The notes under the pieces: model-generated | Database searches by the model: none | What the model saw: the letters and a program-made list of their open reading frames with translations, nothing else | Told to the model about the DNA's origin: nothing | Shown: positions 13,590 through 26,066 of the stretch, in pieces | Layout of the letters: each line of letters opens with the position of its first letter | How positions within the stretch are numbered: position 1 is the stretch's first letter | Assembly (NCBI GenBank): GCA_000320545.1 | Contig: ADNK01003348.1 | Span: forward strand, 1 to 64,000 | Direction of reading: 5' to 3' | Source: Bigelowiella natans CCMP2755 | Lineage: Eukaryota; Cercozoa; Chlorarachniophyceae | Length of the DNA stretch: 64,000 nucleotides | Made by a program: the position numbers and the translations under genes

Positions 13590-14989
13590 CGATGGTGGTG
13601 ATGATGATGATGGTGATGATGGTGATGATGGTGATGCTAAGTCCCATAATATTAAAAGAGTCGCGAACACGCTAGTATCTTGACACATACGACGATGAAA
13701 ACTTTGCTCCTGTACGAGTTGGGGAAAGAGCGAGCGTATGTTGGTTGTGAGGTTAGATTCTTGCGATGTCCTTTCAGTAGCATTTGTTACCGCAAACACA
13801 ACACATAGGTACGGCCTAGTTGGTCCCAACGGAATGGGCAAGTCAACTCTCCTCAACGTAAACTCATGCACGCGCGCGCGCGCGCGTGTGTGTGTGTGTG
13901 CGTGCATGCGTATCGGCGCGCATTCGTTAGGAGACGTCTGATTTTATGTGCGTATTCGATGATGATAATACGTCAAAACTGGGCAACAAGTACACGGTCT
14001 AGTTCTTAAGAAGCAGCGTGGTGAGATTTGAGAGTTCTTTTCCAGGGAATGCTGCTCCGGCCTTGAAAGGCCCGAGCAATACATTAAAATATAGGATATG
14101 GTTCCAACACTTCGCACGCTATTTTTCTGTAATTTGTAGGCGATTTCTTCTCGAGCCATACCAGTGCCCTCCTACCTCGAAATAGGTGAGTAGATCTTCT
14201 TTTCACCCCTGCTGCTGATGGATGGTGCTGCTGCTGCTGCTCGTTGATAATGAAAGTCTTATCCATTCGGTATAAGCCGGTGGTAGGAGATGTGCTGGTG
14301 TATGATTAAGATAGTGAGGTTTTGAAGACCGTGTTTTGTTGCGGACACGACAAATGCGTGCATGAGAAGCGTGTGCATACGCACATTCACAGTTGTAGAG
14401 AGATACAGAAAGGGTTGGAGGGGGGGGGGGGGGGGGAGAGAAATGGGGATTGAACACGTGCGTATTAGTTATGAGTGTTTGTTTGTTTGTTTGTTTGTGT
14501 GTGTGCGTGATCAATATTGATTTGTATTAGGGTTGATATCCCAAGAAGCACCGATATCAAACAAATCGGCTGTTCAAGTCGTGATGGCCTCTGATCTAAG
14601 GGTGATTGTTGCTGTTGTTGTTACTACTATAGCTAGCGGGAATCGTATAGTGCGGTCATGGTGTGCGCAATCGCTTGCATGCTTCCTCTTAGAGCACGTA
14701 GGATATATATTGCTCATATGCAAGGGACACTTGATTCTTCGTTTGCTGTTTGAATCGACCCTGCGGAGATTGCCACTGAGCAGACGATTGATGTCGCTCT
14801 TAAACAGGTGCAGAAGCTTGAGGAAGAGAAGAATGTGATACAACAAAAACTAGATCGCAACGAAGGGGGGCTTGACGCGCAGGATGACGATGGTAAATTA
14901 AGAGCGTTGCATTGCTGTCTTTAAAATGTTTCTCTATTTTCCTCTCGTGCAAAGCGCTGTCCTTAAAACATACTTGCATTCAAAGATTC

Positions 14990-15027
<38 letters not shown>

Positions 15028-16242
15028 AGCATTATTAACTACAAAGGGGGAGAGAAGGCGGCGGAGGAGATTCGGCGGCTCGCATTGAGGCTTCAAGAGA
15101 TCCACGAGGCACGTGCAGGCTACACATCCACCATTCGTCTACATCATGAATAGCATCACACCATCACTGCCTTTAGTGCATTAATCGTGGACTAGAACAA
15201 AACCTGCAGCAATATATGCGTGTGCATGTGCGTGCGCATACATTTGCATGGTGGAAGCAATCCATCGCATCCCCCCGCCCCCCACCCCCCTCCCATACTC
15301 ACAACACATAGATACGCGTGCACATGCACTGGTTGTCGTAGGGAGATGAAAAGGATTTAAGGATGTTGATTCACCACACACATTCAAACACACACACACA
15401 CAGAGAGAGAGAGAGAGTCCCCCACTCACAATACACTCTCTCCGCATGATATCAGGAATTAGACGTGTTGGGCAGCGAAAGAGGGAAAAGTCGAGCAGCA
15501 GAGATATTATACGGCCTAGGATTCGGTGATTCATTAGTTGTTCGCACCCATCCATTGCCTCGATATACTATCTCGTCTTACAATACTCACCGAAGACCAC
15601 CGCGCTGGCCCCTTTACCCCTTTGCAGATGCACGGGAACTAGAGAGTCGACCTGTGAGTTCTTTCTCAGGAGGATGGCGCATGCGTATTGCCATTGCACG
15701 GGCCTTGTATCTGCGACCTGACCTTTTACTTCTCGATGAGCCGACAAACCACCTGGATCTTAAAGTAGTTGTTTTGTCGGGTTCATTCGTGTCCATAGGA
15801 GTGGAGAAGGGGGGAGGGGGGTATAGTATGTTGCGATAAATATCATAAGAACAAACTGTGAGAAGGTTCATCCGATATTGATTGTATGCTGGTGGCGACG
15901 ATAGCACAACATACACACGCGTGTAGCTTAGAAGTGAAGAAGGGGGATGGGAGGTGGAAGCTAGTGAATGGGAAGGCTATTAGACTCATGTGCTTTCACT
16001 TTGTTACCTGATTTGCTTTTTGTTGTTGTGGTGTGTCTGCTACATGTGATAGGCGGTCTTTTGGTTGTCGCGATACTTGCTGAGATGGAAGAATGGACTC
16101 GTGGTGATACTACAAGCTAAAAACCTGCGTGGCATCTTTTGTTGTGTGTATTCAATCACACGACGCGCACGCACGCATGCGCTGACTGCTGTATAGCATA
16201 TTTGGGTGGTTTGTGTAGCAATGCTCACACAGGCTTTTGCAC

Positions 16243-16280
<38 letters not shown>

Positions 16281-16412
16281 GTGTGTGTGTGCTCATTACC
16301 ACTAGGTTGTTTCCCACGATCGAGAGTTTCTGAACACAGTAGCAACGCACATCGTCCATTTACATGACAAGGTATGCTTATTGAATAATGCGGATATATA
16401 CATATACATATA

Positions 16413-16454
<42 letters not shown>

Positions 16455-16739
16455 TTGTGCTTTTAATTCCATTATTCGTTCGATAGGGGCTGCGCACATA
16501 CACAGGAAACTATGATGCTTTTGAGGTAGAGGGACCTATGTAGCTGGCCGCACTCCATGCAAATAAGCACAATATGTGTGTGCGTGTGTGTGTGTTTGTG
16601 TGTGCGTCGTCTAGCTTGCATGTTGCCCTTCTTCGACTAGAGAGATGGCGTCTTCATAAGCATATAGAGCATTGTGCGAGCGGCTGAGCAGAATTGTGTA
16701 ATGTATATAGTAATATATGCGACTGTGCGTACATGTTTT

Positions 16740-16789
<50 letters not shown>

Positions 16790-16869
16790 CTCTCTCTCTC
16801 CCTTCCCCACCCATCTATAATAAAGGCTCAACATAGCATCGATCGCGAGAAGCAAAATAAGGAATTTGA

Positions 16870-16914
<45 letters not shown>

Positions 16915-17147
16915 ACGTATAAACACATTATATATACTACTTTTCTTTTCCTCCTTCAAGGCAAGTGGATATGTACACATGCGTTGGAAGTATATTCGAG
17001 CTGATGTGTGGGTTGTGCTGTCAGTACCGAAAGGGCCTTCGTTCCGTGCAAGACTCACAAGCAAAACGAGAAAAGTAAGAAGCACTAGACCAAACATAGA
17101 CATAATGGCGCTGAAGCACACAAACGCACACGAACGTTTTCGCGCAC

Positions 17148-17184
<37 letters not shown>

Positions 17185-17355
17185 TGAAAAGGTTTAAGAA
17201 GAAAGTGGAGAAAGATCGCCGACAGCAGCAGCAGATGGTGAAAAAGGGCGGGAACAACAACAACAACAACAACAATGCGGATTCTAAGAGCTCCCCATCT
17301 AAATTCCTCGACTACCAGGCCCGTGATGCTACATTATAAACATATTTACATGTAC

Positions 17356-17430
<75 letters not shown>

Positions 17431-17863
17431 ACGAGTATCATATTGAGAGGGGAAGGGAGGGAGGGGGAAGGTTGGGTCATGCGAAACTATTTCAACTCTA
17501 CCGCGAGGTCCATGCCCCAAACCTAACCCAAAAATCCGTCCCTCATCCTTCTCCCGCTTCTTACCTTTGAACAGGTCAATTTCGCTTTTGGCTCCACCAA
17601 AAAGCTGCCCCCCCCCGTCGTCCAGATGAACGAAGTGTCCTTCGCGTACGAGGAAGATGATGGGGTGGAAGAGGAGGAGGAGGAGGAGGAGGAGGAGAAG
17701 GAGGAGGAGGAAAGACGTATCAAGGCGAGGTCCTCGCCGAAGAAGTTCCTATTCCAAAACGTGTCGCTCGGATTGCATTGTGATTCTAGAGTCGCTATCG
17801 TCGGTAAGTGCCACGATGTGGAGAGACGATGACGATGTGTACTCGTGCGGAAGATCTACATCA

Positions 17864-17895
<32 letters not shown>

Positions 17896-18131
17896 TTATA
17901 CTTCTCTGCTTAATGTAAAGGGCCGAACGGTGCAGGCAAATCTACGCTTATGAGGCTTTTCGCGGGAGAGCTTCAGCCCACGATGGTCTTTTCGCTAGGG
18001 ACGATGGAGAGGGGGCGGGGAGTGATTGAAGTGAAAATTGGAATATGTTGTCCAATACTCTACCCCAAGTTCTCTTTTTGTGCCATTCTTTTTTAGCGAC
18101 GGAGTTTGTCTGCATGCATATAAATAAATAA

Positions 18132-18178
<47 letters not shown>

Positions 18179-18878
18179 TTATAAATGTATTATAAATATT
18201 TATTATCTAAATGATACATTTTTTTATTTTCTTCCATCCTATCATGTGTTGCGTGGATATGCGTGATAAATTTATGAGACTTTGTTGTCGTTAGGGCCGG
18301 AGTATTCGGGACCATCGCTTAGTCATTGGCCGCTTCAGCCAACATTTCGTCGACGTTTTGACCTACGACGACACCCCGGTAGTTCAGAGATGCCTGCTCA
18401 GAGACACAGTGTGGGGTGGGGGGGGGGGAGGGGAGCGGGTTTTGAGGGGGGGGAGATAATTGATTTATCGTACTTACGTCTCGTTTTATAAAAGAGCGCA
18501 TAACCCACACACACACATACTCACTTTCATACACACTTTCATACACACTCATACGCACTCATACACACTTATATCACCCGAACAATAGGTTGAGTATCTT
18601 CTCAAAGAATATCCAGAAGGAGCAAGTAAGACGGCCTTCGCCATCACCCTCCATACCACCGCACCCGCTCATCACTCGCCAATCTAGTTCCTACTAGTTT
18701 GTCAATATCTGTGTATCTGTGAAAAAATAAATGGGGTGCGTCAGCGAAATACCAATATTGCTATTCATCCTCTCTACCTTTGAAGGTGTAGAGGATATGC
18801 GTCGTTGTTTGGGCCGATTTGGACTCCCAGGTAGCACCCTGTATAAATGCGTGTTAGTAACATAGCTCACACACCCAC

Positions 18879-18923
<45 letters not shown>

Positions 18924-19121
18924 GCGTGTGTGTGTGTGTGTATGTAGGATTCACGCATATTGCACCGATCTCAACGCTCTCCGGAGGACAGAAGGCATGA
19001 TCTCGATGATTTGATGATGATACTCATTGCTGCACTATATCAAGATATAAAATTATCTATCCGACACGATTAAGTTTAAATTTGTATATGTACAATAAAT
19101 ACACACACACACACACACACA

Positions 19122-19170
<49 letters not shown>

Positions 19171-19948
19171 TAAGTGACGATGACGATGATGATGATGATC
19201 TTAATGAATTCCAACACACCCAGGCAAGAGTAGTATTCGCCTCCCTCTCTCTCCTCAAGTGAGTAGTCGCCACGAAAGCCCCGCCATATAGCGTCATACG
19301 TGCACGCGTGTGTGTGTGCGCATATGTACATGTACATGCATAGAAGTAAAACATCCTGAATATGCTAGTCATCCATGACGATTCGGAAAGAAAACGGAAG
19401 AAGGGGGGGGGGGGGCTGCCAATACTTACATTACATAACACACGCGCTCCTCGATAAAGGTTCACAGAAATAACGTTCTTCAACACGAAATAGGCCTCAC
19501 ATATTGATGCTGGACGAGCCCACGAACAATCTTGACATGCAAAGCATAGACGCTCTAGCTGAGGCGTTAGATCAGTTTCAGGTGACCCCTCCTCTCCCTC
19601 CTTGTCTTGCTTTATACCCTCCCTAGCATTTCCAAGCGTTGTGTGCATAGTACGGATCGATTGCCATCCAAGAGATCGTTATCGCTTGTACGTTTTTTGC
19701 AAAAAAAAGCATAAGAAGAATCACACGCGTGCTTTGAATGTCACATGCGGGTCGAAATTAGGGAGGCGTTGTCGTCATCAGCCATGACGCTAGGCTGCTG
19801 AAGAAAGTGACAGAGGTGGTGAAACTGTCTGAGCATCGATGGGAGGGATGATGAGCAAAACGCCATGTGATTCTTGGTTCACTTCCGGAACTAGAATATT
19901 TTTTTTTTATGATGATAAACACACGCTCATACACACACACAGACACCC

Positions 19949-20005
<57 letters not shown>

Positions 20006-20226
20006 AATATGTAAACTTGTGTCTCTAATTCATGTTTATCGTCATTAATGCGGCCCGTGTCCCCCCCCCCCTCCCCTTCAAGGATACGACGCGCACAGAG
20101 TTGTGGGAGGTGGATCGCGGTCGTGTTATTAGGCATACGGAGGGTTTTGACAATTATAAGTCACTTCTCCTTGACCAAATCGAGACAACGGCAGCAGAAG
20201 GTGCGCACACGCTGCGAGAGCAATAG
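7104..20226 (+). CDS. SAM-SAM / ABC-F ATPase fusion protein (about 39 exons, 5' end not fixed)
   Basis: Exons: ~7104-7206, 7494-7598, 8171-8248, 8385-9140, 9363-9482, 9828-9900, 10112-10479, 10701-10813, 10971-11070, 11206-11272, 11428-11550, 11718-11807, 11925-11957, 12347-12748, 12896-13032, 13280-13339, 13471-13520, 13809-13857, 14140-14185, 14531-14601, 14808-14892, 15047-15108, 15456-15525, 15628-15764, 16053-16100, 16306-16371, 16487-16525, 16826-16873, 17199-17318, 17575-17803, 17921-17985, 18295-18378, 18589-18625, 18786-18830, 18948-18994, 19224-19258, 19494-19581, 19762-19815, 20083-20226 (TAG). All junctions from 7494 onward keep phase; about 1480 residues. Two SAM folds span 9140/9363 and 9900/10112. 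They are followed by charged linkers, a coiled basic stretch, then ABC domain 1 ([35 protein letters not shown]) and domain 2 ([31 protein letters not shown]). ABC-F proteins act on ribosomes or in signalling without membrane domains. The ABC-F identity is firm. That the SAM part belongs to the same transcript is inferred from splice phase. Confidence 0.8.
8995..10195 (+). other. Two SAM (sterile alpha motif) domains within the SAM-ABC-F gene
   Basis: SAM1: the end of exon 8385-9140 ([26 protein letters not shown]) joins exon 9363-9482 ([15 protein letters not shown]). SAM2: exon 9828-9900 ([15 protein letters not shown]) joins exon 10112-10479 ([20 protein letters not shown]). Each is interrupted by one intron before the central 'dLGI/eLGV' turn, at similar but not identical positions and in different phases. 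SAM domains mediate homo- or hetero-oligomerisation, less often RNA binding. Pro/Thr-rich sequence follows SAM2 to about 10440. Confidence 0.75.
12027..12172. repeat. (GAT)n / (AAT)n trinucleotide tract in a SAM-ABC-F intron
   Basis: A degenerate GAT array with interspersed ACG units, followed by an AAT run. Confidence 0.9.
18133..18174. repeat. (TA)n tract in a SAM-ABC-F intron
   Basis: A pure AT/TA run of about 40 bp between exons 31 and 32 of the gene. Confidence 0.95.
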
Positions 20227-21050
20227 GGCAGAGCTGGAATTTGCAACTCACGCATACAATTTCCATAGTAATGACAAAAATAACATGTAGTTTCGCCTTT
20301 ATCGAACAGAATACGTGATGAATATTCTAGAATACGAGCATCAATCATGCAAATGCAAACTGGTGCGCTAGCAAGCATCGCTACGCGCGGTAAATGTTGC
20401 TACCTCATGTTCAAATGTGGGCGCATGTCTCTGGAACAGCTGCGGTTGTGATATGTGCTGTGCGCAGGTGAGCTGCTCGCCCAGGACCGCGTGTGATCAC
20501 CATCAATTTTAATTAGTCGTTGCTCTCTGCACATCCGCATGCACATCATCGCCGTTTTCTACTCGTCAAGCTAACATGTTTGAGCAAGCGAAAAGGTCAC
20601 AGCGACGCTTGCTAGCTTGGTCTTTGCATGGATGAACAATGCGCAACAGTAGTTCTAGAATTCTAGAGCTGCCACCTCGCTTGTGTACGTGTTGATTTAA
20701 ACGCGTAACCGCAGGCAGCGCACAAGGGAAACTAGTTGCAAACTATTGCAGATGTCAGGCTGTAACGCACATAAAAACAAGCACAACATTGCAAACGTGC
20801 CTCCACCAATATTTGCTCGCCAATTCTTCATTGGTGTCGGAACCTTTTTGGGCTTAAGCTTACGCAGATCGGGGAACGCCCTTTGATAGGAAGCGCAATT
20901 GAGTATTTGAAAATATAGATATCAGACTAATACACACATACACATACACACATACAAACATACATACATACAAACATACAAACATAGACGTGCATGAAGG
21001 ACATTTGCGCGTGCATTTGGATATACAACCAAACAGCGACTAGCTTTCAT
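20227..21050. other. Intergenic region, no gene recognised
   Basis: This is the 3' flank of the SAM-ABC-F gene. It contains a run of CATA-type short repeats at about 20930-20990. I see no conserved coding segment on either strand. Confidence 0.5.
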
Positions 21051-21304
21051 CGTAGACTGTCGCTACTCCCCCCCCACACTAACCGCATCGTAGCCACTTG
21101 CTTAGCGGCTATTTGTCGTTCCTCTGGGATTTCGCTAATGAGTTCTGGGACCGATAACGCGTCCATGGCGAATTGCAGGGCATTTCTCTCCTTTTAAGGC
21201 AGATCCGGATGCCAAACTCGGAACCTTTAAACGATGATGTAGCGCATCATAGTTATATCATATATTCGTATGCATAGATCCAATCTACAGCAATGTAATA
21301 TTTT

Positions 21305-21340
<36 letters not shown>

Positions 21341-21364
21341 CGTATGCATAGATACAATATTCAG

Positions 21365-21407
<43 letters not shown>

Positions 21408-22145
21408 TGACATTAATATATAGCGTTTTTCGTTGCTTTCGTTGACTGCGTCGAGAAGGATACTGATATCGAACATCATCATCTACGGGGGAGATAAAGA
21501 ACACAGAGCTTAGAGATGTATTACCGCAAAGACATCATTAGACGAGAAAATTTAAGAAAAACGAACACCAAACTGAAACTCGTTTGTTACATCTTCGAGG
21601 AATCTAATGCAATACTTCGCCATGAATACCATAGTTTACGATGACCTTTCCTTCAAGCCACTGCTGCTTGTCATCTCCAACAGTGATCCGGCACTTGTTA
21701 TTTCCGTTCTCGGGTACGATAAGCGGGAGATGGGTCGTGAGTACAAACTTCGCGTTATCTGTATGCAGTTGAATGGCACTATTCGCCTCCATACTAAGAG
21801 TTATAATCAAGATGTTAGAACTCAAGCCCATTATAAACATATCTGGGTATAAGCGGAATTGGAGATCGCGGATAAACGTGATATTATTCAGTTCCCTTGT
21901 CTTATATTTAACCCTTGTTACCTTGCAAAGAATGCTTCTACAGCTGGAATACCAGAATCATGGATTATCTTAGCAGTTTTCGGGAAGACATGCGTGTTTA
22001 CGGGATCCCATACGCCTCTGGATGTATATCGCAAACATCATGTCAGCATTTGTTTTAGCGTTACCTTTTCTATATCATACCTATCCAGAAGGCCAAGGGT
22101 CTTCCAGCCAGCTCCGTATTCTCTTGTTATATCATTTCAAGAATA
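21050..22145 (-). pseudogene. Aspartyl/asparaginyl beta-hydroxylase-like gene, probably disrupted
   Basis: Minus-strand pieces match the ASPH domain (2-oxoglutarate/Fe oxygenase). About 22140-22065 reads EYGAGWKTLGLLDRYDIEK. 22017-21922 reads GVWDPVNTHVFPKTAKII. 21793-21616 carries the core with IQLHTDN, THLPLIVPENG, WLEGK and HGE, including the two expected metal-binding His positions. 21224-21050 begins FRVWHPDLP. The 21922/21793 junction is in phase and restores the expected spacing. However, WHPDLP is followed at once by TAA (21194-21196), and the same frame stays open for about 40 more protein-like codons beginning KERNALQFAMDAL. The 22065/22017 junction does not keep phase, and the segment between HGE and VWHP was not found. 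I read this as a decayed gene. A live gene with exons I missed is possible, but the TAA would still truncate it. Confidence 0.55.
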
Positions 22146-22900
22146 TAGTTGTTCAGGCATGAAACAGAACAACCCACGATATCTTTAGGAATAGTACACT
22201 TTAGTTTCTTCTTTTTGATTTGGAAGACACTGTGGTTAGGTATAGATATTCATATCCACAAAAAAGAAGGGATATATCGTTATAAATATATAAATAAATA
22301 AATATATATATATATATATATTTAGACTCATCAGTAAAATTTTAACTTAAATGAACAGCTGGTAAAGATGAAGAGCAGAAAGCAAAACCGTCGCGAGGTA
22401 TTAATTTGAATATATTAAGCTAATGCAGAGATATTGTGCGCAGTAGAACAGCCTTATTTTTAAATATCAGGCCAGAGATTAAAAGATCTGCTCCTTGGAA
22501 GCTTAAAAACAGAAAAGTAAGATTTTCTACGTTGGCATGATTACCCATTTGTCTTGATTGTTCATTTCGATTATCTTGACACCAAATTTCGGTAGTGATG
22601 CTTTGGATGATTCGGAGTGAGGGGAGATGAAGTAGCTTTGAACCAAAATGGCATATCACTAAATGATGCAAATATCCCTTTGAAATTGTTTGTGCTAAGA
22701 TATCTGCGGCCAGGTTCATAATCAGTGGATTAACTACTAGTTCGTGCATTTCCATGCGCACTAACTGTGTTCCATGCCACACAGCAACGCTGCTTAGCGT
22801 GCTTGTAGTTTAATTAACTTTGATCTACAATGAACTATGGTTATTTGGGCTGCTATTTTCCAAAAGTGGGGACGAAAAGTGGGTTAGATGAAGTAGTTGT
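22146..22900. other. AT-rich intergenic DNA
   Basis: This is AT-rich sequence with a (TA)n tract near 22290-22320. A 120-codon open frame on the minus strand (22782-22420) matches no family I know and shows no clear splice context. If the hydroxylase-like gene once had more 5' exons they could lie here, but none is recognisable. Confidence 0.4.
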
Positions 22901-25900
22901 GCAGGGTGCTGACAAGTCCTTGCAACGAGTGTTGTTGAGGCTCTGCTGCGTGCAAATGCCTGTCTCCCATGTGGTTCTGGCGCATGTAGTTTTGATCAAC
23001 GCTTTCTTCATTGTTCATTGTTCATTCATTGTGCATTCACATGCACAGCAGCCGTGCGGACGATGCACACGCATCAGATTGCATCGATCGCTACGATCCC
23101 TCACTGGCTAGCAAGCGATGCAATTGTGCAAATGACGTCCATGCACATGACGCTAGCCATGGTGGTCAATGATTGGAGCGCATCCAATGGATCAGCCACC
23201 AACGATGCAGCAATGGTGCTTCAGCTCACAATTGTGCACCTCCTCCACTGCCATGCACAGCAGACAATTGCAAACACACAACCCGCCAGTCATGCATGAG
23301 AACAATGGTGATGCACCACACTTCCAAAGTGCAACAAGACACTTGCAATGAACAGTGAACAATGAATGAACAAAGCATTGATCAAATCCACATGCGCCAG
23401 AACCACATGGCAGACAGGCGCACACGTGCAGCAGCGCCTCAACAAAAATCATTGCGAGGACTTGTCAGCAACCTGTTGGTGGTGAGTGGTGACACAACTA
23501 GCTGACAGCCTGCGTCCAAGGAAGCCAAAGATGACAGGTCAAGGCCAGATGAACCATCTGTCAATCATTGGTGTGGTCAGAATGTGACTAGGTTCTGACT
23601 GAAACCTGCACAGAGAAGCATCAGGAGTGGAAGCTAGGAGCATTCCGACGGGAAAAAACCAGCTTGGCGAACAGCAGCAAAATCATTGAGCAGGACAATG
23701 GTTCGACAGAAAGCCCCATCGATTTCTTTGTCAGTCGAAGGTGCACCAGATCTGGCCTCCAAGGCAATGAACAATGAACAATGATGAAAAACCACACTCC
23801 CAAAACACTTCATGACGTTTGCAACGTGCGGAACGCTGTGTTGGCTCACGCATGAAGTGAAACAAAAAGGAACCAAGAATGGCATTTTGGCCACTCCTCC
23901 GTTCCTAGTTTCATTGTCTTTTGTGCCCAATCTTTGCCAACTTCAGGACCACGCATCCCTGAATCCTGCCGTGATGGTTTGCTCACACTTGGAGATGACC
24001 AAGCAAGAGCACCACACCGCTACGAACCCCAAGCGAACAATCCCATGGACCACACCTTCATGGTCCGCTTCGCACCCACCACAACATCCCCGGCTTTTGC
24101 GGAGACATTGCCCTCGCTGGAAGGCAAGAAGATGGAGGAGGATGCATTCTTCCCACCCAGTCCACTTGGACAACGAGCTTCGCAATGACCACAATGTCCC
24201 CCGGCTTTTGCAGAGACAAAGCTCCCATCATTGCAACCAGAAGCACAAGCTTCACGCCAACCACAACGTCCCCGGCCCGACGGAGACATTGCCTGGAGGG
24301 CACAAAGTTTGAGGAGGGCACCTTCATCCTGACAGGATTCATCCGGGATGAATCTCAGTGCAGACACAGATCCGAAAATCCTTCACTTGGCAGCCAATTC
24401 GCCGATGGCCTGCCCCACCGGTGAACAGGAATGTGATGCACAGGGAAGAGGGGAAAAGCAGCCACCCTCGCAACCGAAAAATCCCCCGCCCATTGCCACT
24501 TCGGCGAATGCAACTTTGAACCTTGAACACAGATCCAAACATCCTTCATCTGGCCACCGAGTCACCGATGGCTGGGCCGACAAGTCTGTCTGTCCCATCG
24601 GTGAACAGGAATGTGGTTCAGGGATGGGAGGAAAAGCCACCCTTGTGACCGAAACCCCCCCGCCCATTGCCGCATCGCGCGCCAATTGGTCGGGTCGTCC
24701 GAAGGGGCACCCAGTGAGAATGGCAAGAACGGCAAGACTGAGCTTTTCACGTGAGGGCACAGCCGAAAAAGCACTCAAAGTGATGACATTGTCATTGGGA
24801 ACAATGAACAATGACATGGGAGACAGGCGTTTGCAAGCAGCAGAGCCTCAACAACACTCGTTGCAAGGACTTGTCAGCACCCTGTTGGTGATCAATGGCT
24901 CTGATTGCAACCAAATCGTGGAAACACGTTGCAATTGCTGCAACTGGGCCTGCAAAGTGTGCAGCCGTCAATCAGTCCGTTGGAATGGAGTCAATCAGCA
25001 AGAACAGCTGCCTCGAACTTGATTCTCAAAGGTGCCATTTCATGTGGCTTTCCCCAAAGCGCACATTGTCACAATGCATCGATTTTTTCATGTCAGACAT
25101 TGCTTCTCCCTCCGACTTTGCAAACGGTGAAGGTCAGTTTTTCCACCGGGATGCCATGGGCAAGGGGAGGTGTGCAACACGTCCGGTGCATCCACTTGGG
25201 AACCTGTTCGAGAAGCAAGTTGCTCATTCTGATTGAGTCTTTGTTGTCATGTGCGGTCCACACCTCCGCATTTCACTTTGGACATCGTGGGGAAAGCCAC
25301 AAGGAGACGATTCAGATTGGATGCAGTTGAACCTGATCAACAACCTCGAAGTCGTCAGTGATGCAAAAAAAACTGTTGCGAACTTGATTCAGTTTGGTTT
25401 TGGTCTGATCTGAGCCCTCACCAAAGCTCAGATCAGACAGAGTGGAGTTTTCAGTCCACGCATTTCCCATGGCTGAGAGGAAATGCGGAAAGTTTTTCGG
25501 GAGTGAAAACTGTTTGGGACGAATCTGTTCGAGTCAGCAATTCAATCGATCAAAGGCTTCATCCAGGAAGAATCTTCAGGTGCATGTCACACTTCGAACT
25601 TGATTCAATTTGGTTCCAGTTTGACCTGGGCTCTCCCCAAAGCTCGGACCAGACAGAGTGTGGTTTTCAGTCCACGCCTTTCCTTTGGACTTTGTGCGAT
25701 CGGCGGTTGTCATTTTTGAGTTTGTGATCGAAACACTGTGAACAACAGAAAGCGCGCAAAGTTTGTTCGGGAGTGAAAACTGCTCAGGATGAATCTGTTC
25801 AAGTCAGACATGCAGTCGAGTGAAGTCTTCATCCGGGAAGAATCCACAATGCAGATCCAAACATCCTTTGTTTGGCAACCAAGTCACCGGTGGCTGGGGC

Positions 25901-26066
25901 GACACGTCTGTCTGTCCCACCGGCAAACTGGAATGTGGTTCAGGGATGGGAGGAAAAGCCACCCTCGTGACTCAAAACCCCCCCGCCCATCACCGCATCG
26001 CGCGCCAACAGGGTGCAACTCGAGAGAAACAATGAAACAATGATGAAGAACTACATTTCCAAAATG
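22901..26066. repeat. Complex repeat block with inverted and tandem copies (foldback/MITE-like, non-coding)
   Basis: The block lacks the dinucleotide tracts seen elsewhere and is built of internally repeated modules. An inverted repeat joins about 22901-23050 with about 23335-23480: the arms share GACAAGTCCTTGCAACGAG-type sequence, GGTTCTGGCGCATG and ATTGTTCATTG runs. A further inverted copy of the first arm lies at about 24795-24890. A roughly 150 bp module occurs three times (24370-24510, 24540-24690, 25850-26010), each containing a GGAATGTG word and a CCCCCGCCCAT word. Two tandem units of roughly 250 bp occupy 25380-25575 and 25595-25850. The longest open frame (224 codons from 24348) runs through these repeats and resembles no protein. 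Confidence 0.7.

Noticed and set aside
17055-17072. Micro-exon with a good GTAAGA donor between ABC-F exons 28 and 29
   Set aside because: Including it breaks phase; exon 16826-16873 joins 17199-17318 directly in frame and matches the family linker.
24348-25022. 224-codon open frame in the repeat block
   Set aside because: It runs through duplicated repeat modules, its copies do not stay in one frame, and no protein family is recognisable.
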